DNA of 64,000 bases from Solobacterium sp. UBA1761 (GCA_002315565.1 DCHD01000028.1:1-64000), one strand, 5' to 3'. Shown: positions 15,872 to 25,105, counted from the first letter of the stretch. Made by a program: numbers and translations. Notes: generated from the sequence alone by a model not told the origin.

Positions 15872-17650
15872 TCACAACCTTGAAATCACTTTATAGATTT
15901 CCATGTCCTTAGCTTTACCCTTCAGATGAACAGCGCCAGCATGCTCACAAAGGAAGCGGGATTTTATTATATCATAAACATCACTAGAAATTACAAGTTC
16001 ATTTGCTTTTGCTTGTCCTTGCAATCTTGCACCTGTATTAATTGTATCACCAATTGCCGTATAATCCATACGTTCTGTAGTACCAAGATTACCTACAACA
16101 GCATCGCCATAGTGTACACCTACACCATACCAGACCTTGTCTTTAAGTGAATCTGGCAGCATATCATTGAACCTGTCATGAGCATTGATCATATCAAGTC
16201 CGGCCATTACTGCTTTATCAATATAATCATCAAGATCAAGTGGAGCATTAAACAATGCCATTGTTTCGTCACCGACAAATTTATCGACCATACCGCCGTT
16301 TTTAAATACGGCCTCGGTAGTAATAATATAGTACTGATTCAGGAAGTTTACGACTTCTTCTGGAGTCAAAGACTCAGACAGAGTTGTAAATCCTCTAATG
16401 TCTACAAACAGTACGGCGATATTTTTCTTTACACCACCAAGCTTAAGTTTTTCTTCACCTTCATCAGCAATCTGCTCTGCAACCGCCTTTGGAAGGAATT
16501 TGGAGTATTTCTCAATAATTGCTTTCTTCTGTTTTGCATAACTTGCATATTCACCGACAACATCGACAATTACTGTAAGTGCCATCGCAACTACGGGCGC
16601 AAGTATCGGCATAATTACACCCAGAAGTCTATAGAAAAGTTGGGTCATACTAACGTAGATTGCACATAAAGCAAGGTTGATGATAATGGTCCATTTTGTT
16701 GGGGTGATATTTATAATCAGCACCGCAAGTAAGGCCATGATGAATGTCGGAACAAGCAGCGCCCAGTCAGCAAGTTCAAGTTTATAACTGTTGTTGAGAT
16801 ACTGGTTAACGATGTTCGCATGAATTTCTACTCCGTACATCTGTGTCTGTTTATCAATAGATGTATAGTAGTTATCCTGCATTCCTGTCGCATATGCTCC
16901 GACAAATACAATGCTGTCCTTGAAAGACTTTGTAGAGTATGTACCATTGAGCACCTTTACAAATGAACATCCGGCACCTACTGAACCATAGAAGGTTCTG
17001 GGTTCACCTGCATAAACAATATATGCTGTATCTTCTTTAAGTCTTTCATTTGTGTTATCTTCAAGACCCATCTTTTTGATGTAATTCTCGTAGACTACAG
17101 TTGCGAATGACTTCTCTTTTTTGCCGTCGACATTCAGCGTTCCGATTTTATGTCTTACCACACCATCCGAATCAAGCTGATAGTTCGAATGGCCTGAACC
17201 GACAATCGCATCAGCAAGTTCATCAAACGGTTTTTCAACCATGATTGCCTGATTTCCTTCTTCAACAACACTGCCGAACATTACAGTATCAACCATTACA
17301 ACATTGCCGGCATTTCTGCACGCTTCAATCAGTTTGTCATCTGTTTCTTCATCTTTTTCAGCATAGTATGCAATATCCAGTGCGATTACTGCAGGAGAAC
17401 TCTCAGGATCTTCCATCAGTTTATTGATGAGATCAGCCATTCTGTCTCTTGAAAACTTATCGAATGATCCAAGTTCATTCAGAGTCTCTTCATCAATGCC
17501 TATTACATAAATGTTATTGTTGATTTTGCTGCCTGTCTGATACAGTTTATCTTCAACTGGATTTTCAAATACATCAAGCAGTCCAAAAAACTGCAGTACA
17601 AGTACAGCAATAATAAACAGCAGCGATACGATAGTTCTGGTTTTCTTCAT
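15872..17650 (-). CDS. CHASE2 sensor class III adenylate cyclase
   Basis: This 592-residue membrane sensor enzyme has an N-terminal TM (6-24), an extracellular CHASE2 domain (about 30-290), three TM helices (about 295-365), a short coiled linker and a class III cyclase domain (408-590). Catalytic residues appear complete: metal-binding D417 ('LFVDIRG') and D461 ('VGDETMA'), adenine-site K457 and D535, and N538/R542 for the transition state. It should make cAMP. A leaderless or weak-SD start follows an AT-rich stretch. It is co-transcribed with the FecR lipoprotein. Adenylate cyclases of this class are uncommon in low-GC Firmicutes. No CRP-like effector is in this window. Confidence 0.9.
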   Translation of the reverse strand: MKKTRTIVSLLFIIAVLVLQFFGLLDVFENPVEDKLYQTGSKINNNIYVIGIDEETLNELGSFDKFSRDRMADLINKLMEDPESSPAVIALDIAYYAEKDEETDDKLIEACRNAGNVVMVDTVMFGSVVEEGNQAIMVEKPFDELADAIVGSGHSNYQLDSDGVVRHKIGTLNVDGKKEKSFATVVYENYIKKMGLEDNTNERLKEDTAYIVYAGEPRTFYGSVGAGCSFVKVLNGTYSTKSFKDSIVFVGAYATGMQDNYYTSIDKQTQMYGVEIHANIVNQYLNNSYKLELADWALLVPTFIMALLAVLIINITPTKWTIIINLALCAIYVSMTQLFYRLLGVIMPILAPVVAMALTVIVDVVGEYASYAKQKKAIIEKYSKFLPKAVAEQIADEGEEKLKLGGVKKNIAVLFVDIRGFTTLSESLTPEEVVNFLNQYYIITTEAVFKNGGMVDKFVGDETMALFNAPLDLDDYIDKAVMAGLDMINAHDRFNDMLPDSLKDKVWYGVGVHYGDAVVGNLGTTERMDYTAIGDTINTGARLQGQAKANELVISSDVYDIIKSRFLCEHAGAVHLKGKAKDMEIYKVISRL

Positions 17651-17710
17651 ACACCTATATTTTTACATATCAGCAATTACAAGAATATTACATTTATAAA
17701 ATATGATTAT

Positions 17711-17740
17711 AAAGCTCTTACCATAAAAAGTAAGAGCTTT
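17711..17740. terminator. Terminator of the sugar operon
   Basis: AAAGCTCTTA (17711-17720) and TAAGAGCTTT (17731-17740) form a perfect 10-bp stem, six bases beyond the last gene of the sugar operon. Confidence 0.8.
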
Positions 17741-17745
17741 AGTTT

Positions 17746-18660
17746 TTAGATTACATACTGTTCAAGATATTTCTTGGATAGTCTGATAGAATCAAGAATC
17801 TTTTCCTTGCTTGATTCGTAGTTCCAGTCTTCAACTTCGATACATACGAATGAATCATACTGGATATCTGCAAGAGCAGAGATATATTTGCTCCAGTTGA
17901 CATCACCATGTCCAGGAATAACCGGTGACATATAGTCAAGAGGGAAAGCCATAATTCCACATTCCTTCAGTTTATCAGGGAATACCTTGATATCCTTGCA
18001 GTGAATATGGAAAATTCTGTCTTTGAATTCATACAATGGAGCAATATAATCCATCTGTTGCCAGATAAAGTGTGACGGATCAAAGTTGATACCAAAATTC
18101 TTAGATGGGATTATTTCAAATAACTTACGGAAGATAACTGGTGAAGTCATCAGATTCTGTCCGCCTGGCCACTGGTCTTTACCAAACAGCATTGGACAGT
18201 TTTCAATACCAACCTTAACACCTTTTTCTTCAGCATATTTAATGATTGGAGGCCATACTTCTTTGAAGATTTCAATATTTTCTTCAACCGTCTTGGTCTG
18301 GTCTCTTCCGATGAATGTAGTAACCATATTAACGCCAAGAAGACTTGACATATTGATTACTTTTCTTAAATGCTCAATAGCTGCATTTCTCTTTTCAAGA
18401 TTGCCGTCCATAGTATTTGGATAGAATGCCAGAGAAGAAATTTCAACATTCTTCTTTGCACAGTAATCTTTAACATACTTTACATATTCATCTGATGTAT
18501 TATCTACATCAATATGAGATACGCCGGCATATCTTCTTTCAGCTTTAGCATTTGGCCAGCAGGCAACTTCTACACACTTGAAGCCCATTTCTGAGCAGGT
18601 GTCAATCATTTCCTCGAATGACCAGCCATCAAGAATAGCACTTACTAAACCTAGTTTCAT
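17746..18660 (-). CDS. Sugar phosphate isomerase/epimerase (xylose isomerase-like TIM barrel)
   Basis: This 304-residue protein of the IolE/tagatose-epimerase superfamily has metal-ligand blocks 'KVGIENCPM', 'NFGINFDPSHF', 'IFHIHCKD' and 'FVCIEVEDW'. Substrates include inosose, psicose and hydroxypyruvate, so this member's sugar is unknown. It is the last gene of the ABC sugar operon, 10 nt after the Gfo/Idh gene, with a GGAGG ribosome site. The pairing of an oxidoreductase with an isomerase suggests an oxidise-then-epimerise route for the imported sugar or cyclitol. Confidence 0.85.
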   Translation of the reverse strand: MKLGLVSAILDGWSFEEMIDTCSEMGFKCVEVACWPNAKAERRYAGVSHIDVDNTSDEYVKYVKDYCAKKNVEISSLAFYPNTMDGNLEKRNAAIEHLRKVINMSSLLGVNMVTTFIGRDQTKTVEENIEIFKEVWPPIIKYAEEKGVKVGIENCPMLFGKDQWPGGQNLMTSPVIFRKLFEIIPSKNFGINFDPSHFIWQQMDYIAPLYEFKDRIFHIHCKDIKVFPDKLKECGIMAFPLDYMSPVIPGHGDVNWSKYISALADIQYDSFVCIEVEDWNYESSKEKILDSIRLSKKYLEQYVI

Positions 18661-18670
18661 AGTACCCTCC

Positions 18671-19714
18671 TTACATGTTTTCCTTAATGATTACAGTTTC
18701 CTTCTTTTCACTTGATTCGATAGAAGCAAATACTGCTCTCATTGATGGAAGAACTTCTTCACCAGAAATCTCTGGAGCCTTATTGTTTACCAGACATTCA
18801 ACCCAGGCATCAATAATACCTGATTTTGTCTGATTGTCATTAGTCTGAATCTGATCTGCTTCAAAGTATTCTACAGTTCCATCAGCATGGATGAATTTAA
18901 CTGAATGTTCAGGATCATCATAAACCTTAAGAATACCCTTTGTGCAATAGAATACAGTAGAGTTATCTTCCTGACCATAATAAGTCCATGAAGCAGTCAT
19001 AGTACCGATAGCACCATTTGATAATGTGTATACACAGATAGCATTGTCATCAACACCGATAAGCTTGTCATCCGCACCCTTCTTGTCAAGTGTAGTAAGA
19101 GTAGCGCTTGTAGATACTACTTTTGCACCAGTCATATAGCATAGTGCATCAGTCTTATGAATACCTAAGTCAGCCATAGCACCCATGGCAGCTTTCTTCT
19201 TGTCGAAGAACCATGTGTTCTTACCTGGATCAACTGACCATGTTTCTGGTCCGCCATGTCCGAATGAAGTATGGAAAGTGATAACTTTACCAACCGTACC
19301 GTTGGCAATAAGTTCTTTGGCAACTGTATGAGCTTTAGCGAATCTCTGGTTCTGACCGATCATCAGGAACTTGCCTGTTTCTTTTGAAGTCTTGACCATC
19401 TCTTCGCATTCTTCAATATTGATAGCCATTGGCTTTTCACAAAGAACGTGTTTACCGGCCTTTAAAGCCTTGATAGTCAGTTCAGCATGAGTAGCATTTG
19501 CTGTACAGATACTTACAGCATCAATGTCTTTGTTTGCCAGCAGTTCATCTACTGATTCATAAGCAATACCATTGTATTTGGCAGCAATCTCTTTGGTTCT
19601 TTCAAGATTGATGTCATAGAAACCTGTTAATTTAACGTCTTTGTTGTCAGCGTATTCAGGAATATGTCTGACCTGTGCGATTTTACCGCAACCGATAACA
19701 CCGATGTTTACCAT
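18671..19714 (-). CDS. Gfo/Idh/MocA-family oxidoreductase
   Basis: This 347-residue NAD(P)-dependent oxidoreductase has the Rossmann start 'IGVIGCGKIAQVRHIPEY', the catalytic-Lys motif 'HVLCEKPMAINIEECEEMV', and 'DLGIHKTDALCYMTG' with the family His. Relatives oxidise inositol, glucose or uronates or act on sugar phosphates. It shares its first base with the permease stop (TAATG) and has AAGGAG upstream. Substrate unknown; context points to the sugar carried by the linked transporter. Confidence 0.88.
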   Translation of the reverse strand: MVNIGVIGCGKIAQVRHIPEYADNKDVKLTGFYDINLERTKEIAAKYNGIAYESVDELLANKDIDAVSICTANATHAELTIKALKAGKHVLCEKPMAINIEECEEMVKTSKETGKFLMIGQNQRFAKAHTVAKELIANGTVGKVITFHTSFGHGGPETWSVDPGKNTWFFDKKKAAMGAMADLGIHKTDALCYMTGAKVVSTSATLTTLDKKGADDKLIGVDDNAICVYTLSNGAIGTMTASWTYYGQEDNSTVFYCTKGILKVYDDPEHSVKFIHADGTVEYFEADQIQTNDNQTKSGIIDAWVECLVNNKAPEISGEEVLPSMRAVFASIESSEKKETVIIKENM

Positions 19715-20796
19715 TAAGCTTTTGCTCCTTCTCTATGTTTTTTATACTGTCTGATCTTTTCTTTGATCATTGGTCCAACCAACTGAATCAGAATAACAGT
19801 AATTAATACCAGACCCTGGAAGGCATTCTGAATATCAACTGTCAGACCTGGGATATTAACGATAATCATAGATACTGCTGAATATGACATGGCACCGAAT
19901 GCAACACCAAGAAGGTTACCACGGCCGCCTGACATATTGATACCGCCTAATACACAGGCGATAACAGCATACATTTCATAAGATACACCTGATGATGCTG
20001 GAGTAACTGAACCTACTTTACAAGCCTGTAAGAAAGCACCTACACCAACAAGAGCACCAGCACATACATATACAAGACACTTTGTAAGTTCGACATTGAT
20101 ACCGGCAAGTCTTGCAGACTTGTCGTTTGAACCTACAGCATATACTTTCTTACCGAATTTAGTGCATTTAGAAACAACCATCAGTAAAGCAACAAATGCA
20201 ATAAGAATTAAAGTGATGATTGGGAAATCAATAGCGCCAAGGTTGATTTTACCGTTACCGATATTGAACTTCAGGAATTCATAGTATTTAGAATCCGATA
20301 ACAGCATGAACTGTGATGAAGATGAACCGGCAATATTGACATCGATTTCTCTAACGATTGACAGCATGTAAGAACGATAGATAAGCTGTGTACCAAGAGT
20401 TGCGATGAACGGAGGCATCTTGATGTAACCAACAAGTAAACCGTTTACCAAGCCACCGGCAGCACCGGCTGCTACAGCAGTGATGAACATCAATGGAATA
20501 GAATTAGTGATGTTATAAACCATGATTGAACAACCTGTAGCAAGTACCAGATTAGCACCAAGTGAAAGGTCGATACCACCAGTAATAATTACCAGTGCCA
20601 TACCTAAAGCCATAACACCTACGATACAGGTATTCTGTGAACCTAGGATACCAGAAATATGTCCCCAGTTGAACTGACGTCCATTGGCACCGATTACATA
20701 CGCATAGCCTAAGAAGATAATTACAGCAACAAAGATGTAACTGTACTTAGACCATAATGCTCCAATTGTTTTTAAAATATTATTTCCTTTTTTCAT
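19714..20796 (-). CDS. Sugar ABC transporter permease (RbsC-like)
   Basis: This 360-residue inner-membrane subunit of a CUT2 (ribose-type) importer has about ten TM segments. Typical blocks are 'ITGGIDLSLGANLVLATGCSIM', 'GLVNGLLVGYIKMPPFIATLGTQLIYR' and 'AVGSNDKSARLAGINVELTKCLVYVCAG' with the coupling-helix 'EASG'-like region. It is 12 nt after the ATPase gene with an AAGGGG ribosome site. Confidence 0.93.
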   Translation of the reverse strand: MKKGNNILKTIGALWSKYSYIFVAVIIFLGYAYVIGANGRQFNWGHISGILGSQNTCIVGVMALGMALVIITGGIDLSLGANLVLATGCSIMVYNITNSIPLMFITAVAAGAAGGLVNGLLVGYIKMPPFIATLGTQLIYRSYMLSIVREIDVNIAGSSSSQFMLLSDSKYYEFLKFNIGNGKINLGAIDFPIITLILIAFVALLMVVSKCTKFGKKVYAVGSNDKSARLAGINVELTKCLVYVCAGALVGVGAFLQACKVGSVTPASSGVSYEMYAVIACVLGGINMSGGRGNLLGVAFGAMSYSAVSMIIVNIPGLTVDIQNAFQGLVLITVILIQLVGPMIKEKIRQYKKHREGAKA

Positions 20797-20808
20797 ACAT
20801 TTAACCCC

Positions 20809-22293
20809 TTAACTGTTTATTGCGTTAGTTGAATAAAGCATTACATCTTTTTCATTAACCTCAGAATGTTTGAATTCTTTAACGATGTGACCATCGTAGA
20901 ATACCAGACATCTGTCAGCAACTTTCTGAATCTCTGGAATCTCCAGTGTATTGATAATGATTGTCTTGCCCTGTTTAGCAAATTCCAGAATCAGTTTATA
21001 AATTTCAGCTTTTGCGCCTACGTCTACACCCTGGGTAGGATTGTCAAACAGCAATACATCAACACCAGTGTTCAGCCATCTTCCTAAGAATACTTTCTGC
21101 TTATTTCCGCCTGAGAGCGCATCAATCAGATCGTCGTGATTTTCAGCCTTGATATTAAGACGTTTCTTATCTTCAAGGTATTTCTTTATTTCACTCTTCT
21201 TTATAATGAATGGTCTGTTTCCTGATAGTGAGTTTTCAGCAATTGAGTAGTTTTCAAGAATTGTTAAGTCAGGAATTACTGAATTTTCTCTTCTGTTTGC
21301 TGGAAGAAGACCAACGGAATTCTTCATATGTTTAAGTATTGAACCTTCAAGTTTCTTACCATTGACAACGATTTCTCCATTGTCCAAATGCTGAGCACCG
21401 AAGATTGTCTGCATACATTCACTTGCTCCAGAACCAGCCAGGCCGGTAAAGGCGATTATCTCACCCTTTCTTGCGGTCAGATTGATATTCTCAAAGCCGA
21501 TACCTGTAGCATTCTTCAGTTCAAGAACAACTTCACCAAGTTCTCTTTCTTTATAGGTATCAGTTTCTTCATACTTGGCACCAACCATATCTGAAGTGAT
21601 ATCACGGGCATTTGTATCTTTTATATTTCCTGAGGAAATAAATTCACCATTTCTGAATACAGTGTATCTGTCTGCAATCGCAAAGATTTCAGGCATCTTA
21701 TGAGAAATAAAGATGAATGATTTCCCCTGAGCTTTCAAATTATTGATAATTGAGAATAAATGATCGATTTCGTCATTTGACAATGCTGTTGTTGGTTCAT
21801 CAAGAATCAGCAGTTTGGCATTTGTATATAAAGCTCTGCAGATTTCAAGTAACTGCTTTTCAGCGGTTTTAAGTTCTGAAACCATTACAGTAGGATTCAT
21901 ATCAACGCCCAGATCATCAAACAGTTGTTTTGTCTTGGCGATCATTTCTTTTTTATTTAATAAACCTGCTTTGTTTCTTATTTCACGGCACAGGAAGATA
22001 TTTTCCTGAACAGTCAGGTCATTGATTACATTCAGTTCCTGATGTACAAAAGCAATACCTGCTTTTTCCATTTCCTGAATGGTTGGATCTGCATATGATT
22101 TACCATCGAATACGATGCTTCCCTTATCTGCAGGAAGTACACCAGTAAGGATGTTCATTAACGTTGATTTACCGGCTCCATTCTCTCCTAACAGAGCATG
22201 TACTTCACCTTCATTCAGGTCAAGATGAACGCCATGCAGAACTGTAGTCTCACCAAACGTTTTATAAATATTGTTCATTTCTAGAAGTGCCAT
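20809..22293 (-). CDS. Sugar ABC transporter ATP-binding protein with tandem ABC domains (RbsA-like)
   Basis: This 494-residue protein has two fused ABC cassettes as in RbsA/MglA. The first has Walker A 'GENGAGKSTLMN' and Walker B 'LLILDEPTTAL'. The second is degenerate at Walker A ('GLAGSGASECMQ') but retains 'LSGGNKQKVFLGRWL', as usual for the family. It powers uptake with the adjacent permease and binding protein. An intrinsic terminator lies between it and the binding protein gene, so its expression is probably set below that of the binding protein. Confidence 0.93.
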   Translation of the reverse strand: MALLEMNNIYKTFGETTVLHGVHLDLNEGEVHALLGENGAGKSTLMNILTGVLPADKGSIVFDGKSYADPTIQEMEKAGIAFVHQELNVINDLTVQENIFLCREIRNKAGLLNKKEMIAKTKQLFDDLGVDMNPTVMVSELKTAEKQLLEICRALYTNAKLLILDEPTTALSNDEIDHLFSIINNLKAQGKSFIFISHKMPEIFAIADRYTVFRNGEFISSGNIKDTNARDITSDMVGAKYEETDTYKERELGEVVLELKNATGIGFENINLTARKGEIIAFTGLAGSGASECMQTIFGAQHLDNGEIVVNGKKLEGSILKHMKNSVGLLPANRRENSVIPDLTILENYSIAENSLSGNRPFIIKKSEIKKYLEDKKRLNIKAENHDDLIDALSGGNKQKVFLGRWLNTGVDVLLFDNPTQGVDVGAKAEIYKLILEFAKQGKTIIINTLEIPEIQKVADRCLVFYDGHIVKEFKHSEVNEKDVMLYSTNAINS

Positions 22294-22325
22294 AAGTTAC
22301 TCCTTCTTCTACTAGTTATAAATAA

Positions 22326-22359
22326 GCAAAAAAACGGATGCGGGCTAACCCACATCCGT
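22326..22359 (-). terminator. Intercistronic terminator/attenuator within the sugar operon
   Basis: ACGGATGCGGG (22334-22344) pairs with CCCACATCCGT (22349-22359), an 11-bp stem with one wobble and TAGC-like loop, followed on the minus strand by a T run. It lies after the binding protein gene and before the ATPase gene; partial readthrough would yield excess binding protein. Confidence 0.88.
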
Positions 22360-22376
22360 TTTAGATAGTCATGAGA

Positions 22377-23495
22377 TTAGTGACCAGTGAAACCTTCAAC
22401 TTCAGCTGCAAGAGCTTTGTCAACGATGAATACTGGCTGGTATTCGCCTGAACCAACTTCAACGTTCCAATCACCAGAAAGGTAATCCATACCTCTTTCG
22501 ATAACGTCCTGCATCATCTTAGGTGAGAAGTAAACTGACATAACGTCATCAAAGAATTCATCAGCAAGAGCTGCTAAAGTCTTATCAGAACCGTTCATTA
22601 CATCATAAAGTTCCTGCATACCACCGATAGCTGAGATGTATAATTCTAAGTCAGCAGTAGCTTTAGCAGTAGCTTCATCAGTACCCTTGATAGCTTCTAA
22701 TACGTTAAGAACACCGAATGTCATTTCATCATCCATTGAGTAGATGTATAATTTGCCATTGTTTGCAGCAGCAGCAGCAACGATGTCTTTCCAGATTGGC
22801 TCTAAGTAAGTCTGAGCGCCATCTTTAGACCAGTTACAAACAGTTGAATACTGTCCGAATAAAGCGTCTAATTCTTCATCAGTCCAAACTTCAGCAGTTT
22901 CGAATTCACCAGCTTTAGCATCAGAGTATTTGATTTCGCCCTTTAAGAACTGACGGAAACCTTCTTCACGTCTAGAACATACAGTACCGTTGTCACCGTA
23001 AAGGATAACAGCTGTATCGCCCTTAGTCATGCCGTTCTTCTGTAGCCAGTAAGCAATACCAGCACCACACTGCCAGTTATCACCAGAAGCGTTTAAGATA
23101 GCATATTTTTCAGTAGCTTCAATAATTCTGTCGAATGAGATGAAAGGAATGTTGTTCTGAGCAAGTTCTTCCTGTCCAGAAGCAGCAGTATCATCAAGAG
23201 CCATCATAACAACAACAGCAGCGTCGCCATTAGCGATGATTTCCTTGATCTGGTCATTCTGCTGTTCGCCTGAAGATGCAGCTTTGTATTCTGCATTGTA
23301 AACGCCAGCAGCCTTGATTTCTTCAACTTTCTTTTCAGCGTATGTACCAGCCTGAGCAGTCCAACCATGGTCTGGAGTAGGGCCCATTACATACACAGTC
23401 TTTTTAGCTTCTTCAACTGTTTCTTCCTTCTGGCCACAACCAGCTAAGCAAAGAACCATAAGAAGAGCTACTAACACAGTTAGTAATTTTTTCAT
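22377..23495 (-). CDS. Periplasmic-type sugar-binding lipoprotein of the ABC importer
   Basis: This 372-residue type I periplasmic binding protein has a signal peptide and lipobox 'LCLAGC' (about residue 20). The mature part begins with the 'VYVMGPTPDHGW' strand and has the Rbs-family ligand-cleft blocks 'NNIPFISFDRII' and 'LYIYSMDDEMTFGVLN'. I start at 23495, where AAGGAG is 6 nt upstream; the longer frame begins within the leader. It heads the operon. Divergence from characterised ribose, galactose and inositol binders prevents a ligand call. Confidence 0.9.
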   Translation of the reverse strand: MKKLLTVLVALLMVLCLAGCGQKEETVEEAKKTVYVMGPTPDHGWTAQAGTYAEKKVEEIKAAGVYNAEYKAASSGEQQNDQIKEIIANGDAAVVVMMALDDTAASGQEELAQNNIPFISFDRIIEATEKYAILNASGDNWQCGAGIAYWLQKNGMTKGDTAVILYGDNGTVCSRREEGFRQFLKGEIKYSDAKAGEFETAEVWTDEELDALFGQYSTVCNWSKDGAQTYLEPIWKDIVAAAAANNGKLYIYSMDDEMTFGVLNVLEAIKGTDEATAKATADLELYISAIGGMQELYDVMNGSDKTLAALADEFFDDVMSVYFSPKMMQDVIERGMDYLSGDWNVEVGSGEYQPVFIVDKALAAEVEGFTGH

Positions 23496-23566
23496 TTTTT
23501 TCTCCTTAACAGGACTTTCGTCCTTAAATATTTTCACACAACTTACACATTAGAGTCAATAGAAAA

Positions 23567-23580
23567 TGAGAGCGTTTTCA
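23567..23580. promoter_or_regulatory. cre-like site (CcpA) upstream of the sugar operon
   Basis: TGAGAGCGTTTTCA matches the cre consensus TGWAARCGYTWNCW with one mismatch. It lies about 70 bp upstream of the binding protein start, next to a TTGACT that could be a -35. It suggests carbon catabolite control; CcpA itself is not in this window. Confidence 0.6.
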
Positions 23581-23622
23581 TATTTTCTGTGTACCAATTC
23601 GCTGTCAGTTTAAATTCAAAAG

Positions 23623-23642
23623 AAAAAGGCCACCGAATGGCC
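23623..23642 (-). terminator. Terminator of the DUF89 gene
   Basis: On the minus strand GGCCA-TTCGG-TGGCC is followed by TTTTT. It begins six bases past the DUF89 stop and separates it from the sugar operon promoter. Confidence 0.75.
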
Positions 23643-23647
23643 TGAAC

Positions 23648-24514
23648 TTAAAAATCTTTTTCGTTTCTGAATACAGGTGTGAACCGAGGAAGATTGAATT
23701 TCTTTACGAAGAAATCACATTTCACCAGAAACATATAGTATGTATTGAATCCATTGCCCAGAAATCCTTCGAGATTACCCTGACCTTTGGAAATGATCAA
23801 ATCGGCGTTTCTTATTGCATCTTTTGCTTCATCACTTATTTCATCAAATATTGTAGAAGCGTATGGTGTACCGTTGCCGATAACTTTGCACAGCTTATCT
23901 AAACCAACATATCTGGCATCTTTAACTGTTGCATCGTTTATGACATTGTCTCCTCTTACAATAACTGTTGTTTCTATATCCTTATTATATATAGGGATTC
24001 TTTCAATGAGCATTCTGTCAAATACTATTTCTCCACAGTTGTCTGTAAGATAGACAAGTTTTCTTGTTTTCTTTAAATCTGACACAAATGATGAATATGT
24101 CTTTTCATCAACACACGACATCTTTTCATCATTTATCAGTTCAAACAGTTTGTCCTCGTTGACATCTTTTACCGCATCAAAATCTATATAGTTACCGATA
24201 AGGGCATAACTTATAGCCTTCTTAAGCGGATCAGCTGACTTATCAATCTCATCAGAGATCCTTTTTTCTATTGAAAGAATCAGATTATTATAATGCTCTT
24301 TATCACCGGCATAAAAATCACTGATATTGAATATCTTTTTCTTCAGCTCATTGGCTCTGGCACCTATCCATGGTGATGGCTTTGTATCAGAATATTCAAG
24401 AAGAATTTCCATAAAACCCTTAATAAAGACTTTTCTGTCTTCTTCATCATATTTTTCTATGGATTTAAGATGCTTGCTAAGCTGGCATAACTGGCAGTGT
24501 GTGTTTGTGTTCAT
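23648..24514 (-). CDS. DUF89/ARMT1-like metal-dependent damage-control phosphatase
   Basis: This 288-residue protein has the N-terminal CxxC ('CQLCQLSKH') and the metal/phosphate site motif 'YLTDNCGEIVFD' with Asp/Asn ligands, followed by 'VRGDNVINDAT' and 'LIISKGQGNLEGF'. DUF89 enzymes hydrolyse phosphorylated, often damaged, metabolites such as fructose 1-phosphate or phosphopantetheine derivatives. The bacterial substrate is unknown. There is no ribosome site: TAAAAT lies 6 nt from the ATG (complement of 24521-24526), suggesting a leaderless mRNA. It is divergent from the rhomboid gene with only 36 bp between starts. Confidence 0.82.
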   Translation of the reverse strand: MNTNTHCQLCQLSKHLKSIEKYDEEDRKVFIKGFMEILLEYSDTKPSPWIGARANELKKKIFNISDFYAGDKEHYNNLILSIEKRISDEIDKSADPLKKAISYALIGNYIDFDAVKDVNEDKLFELINDEKMSCVDEKTYSSFVSDLKKTRKLVYLTDNCGEIVFDRMLIERIPIYNKDIETTVIVRGDNVINDATVKDARYVGLDKLCKVIGNGTPYASTIFDEISDEAKDAIRNADLIISKGQGNLEGFLGNGFNTYYMFLVKCDFFVKKFNLPRFTPVFRNEKDF

Positions 24515-24550
24515 ATAATCATTTTAATATAACTGTTCTATAATAATCCT
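24515..24550. promoter_or_regulatory. 36-bp divergent promoter with two leaderless-type -10 elements
   Basis: The minus strand has TAAAAT (24521-24526) 6 nt before the DUF89 ATG. The plus strand has TATAAT (24539-24544) 6 nt before the rhomboid ATG. Neither gene has a Shine-Dalgarno, and each promoter's -35 region must lie in or next to the other's -10. Confidence 0.6.
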
Positions 24551-25105
24551 ATGAAAAGAAAACTGACGATATATTTCAATGCACCAATTACCTTAACTTT
24601 CTCGCTCATCTGTATTATGGCTCTGGTACTTAACTGGCTTACAGGTGGAGTATCCAATAATCTGGTATTCTCAACTTACTCATCCTCATTTTTGAATCCG
24701 ATGACCTATGTAAGACTCATCGGTCATGTATTCGGGCACAGCGATGTAAGTCATCTTATCTCAAATCTTCTTTACATCCTGCTTCTTGGACCGATGCTCG
24801 AAGAGAAATACCATGATGGTCTGATTACCGTAATATTGGCTACCGCAGTTGTAACAGGACTAATCCATAACATCTTCTTCCCTTCTACAGTTCTTCTAGG
24901 AGCAAGCGGTGTCGTATTTGCCTTTATCCTTCTTGCTCCAATCACCGGAAACAAAGGCATACCAATAACTTTGATTCTGGTGGCAGTATTATGGATAGGC
25001 GGGGAAATATATAACGGTCTATTTACAGTCGACAACATCTCTCATCTGACTCACATCATCGGTGGTGTTGTTGGAATGGTAATAGGGCTCGCATTCAGAA
25101 GATAA
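24551..25105 (+). CDS. Rhomboid-family intramembrane serine protease
   Basis: This 184-residue, six-TM protein has the catalytic Ser119 in 'LGASGV' and His168 in 'HLTHIIGG', plus the helix-2 motif 'GHSDVSHLISNLL' with conserved His and Asn. It should cleave single-pass membrane proteins within the bilayer. Size is that of a minimal six-helix rhomboid. The substrate is unknown. It is monocistronic, predicted leaderless, and closed by a terminator. Confidence 0.87.
   Translation: MKRKLTIYFNAPITLTFSLICIMALVLNWLTGGVSNNLVFSTYSSSFLNPMTYVRLIGHVFGHSDVSHLISNLLYILLLGPMLEEKYHDGLITVILATAVVTGLIHNIFFPSTVLLGASGVVFAFILLAPITGNKGIPITLILVAVLWIGGEIYNGLFTVDNISHLTHIIGGVVGMVIGLAFRR

Noticed and set aside
16178..16669. 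163-residue plus-strand frame antisense to the cyclase
   Set aside because: It lies opposite a gene with intact catalytic motifs and its own sequence is Cys/Phe/Ile-rich shadow composition.
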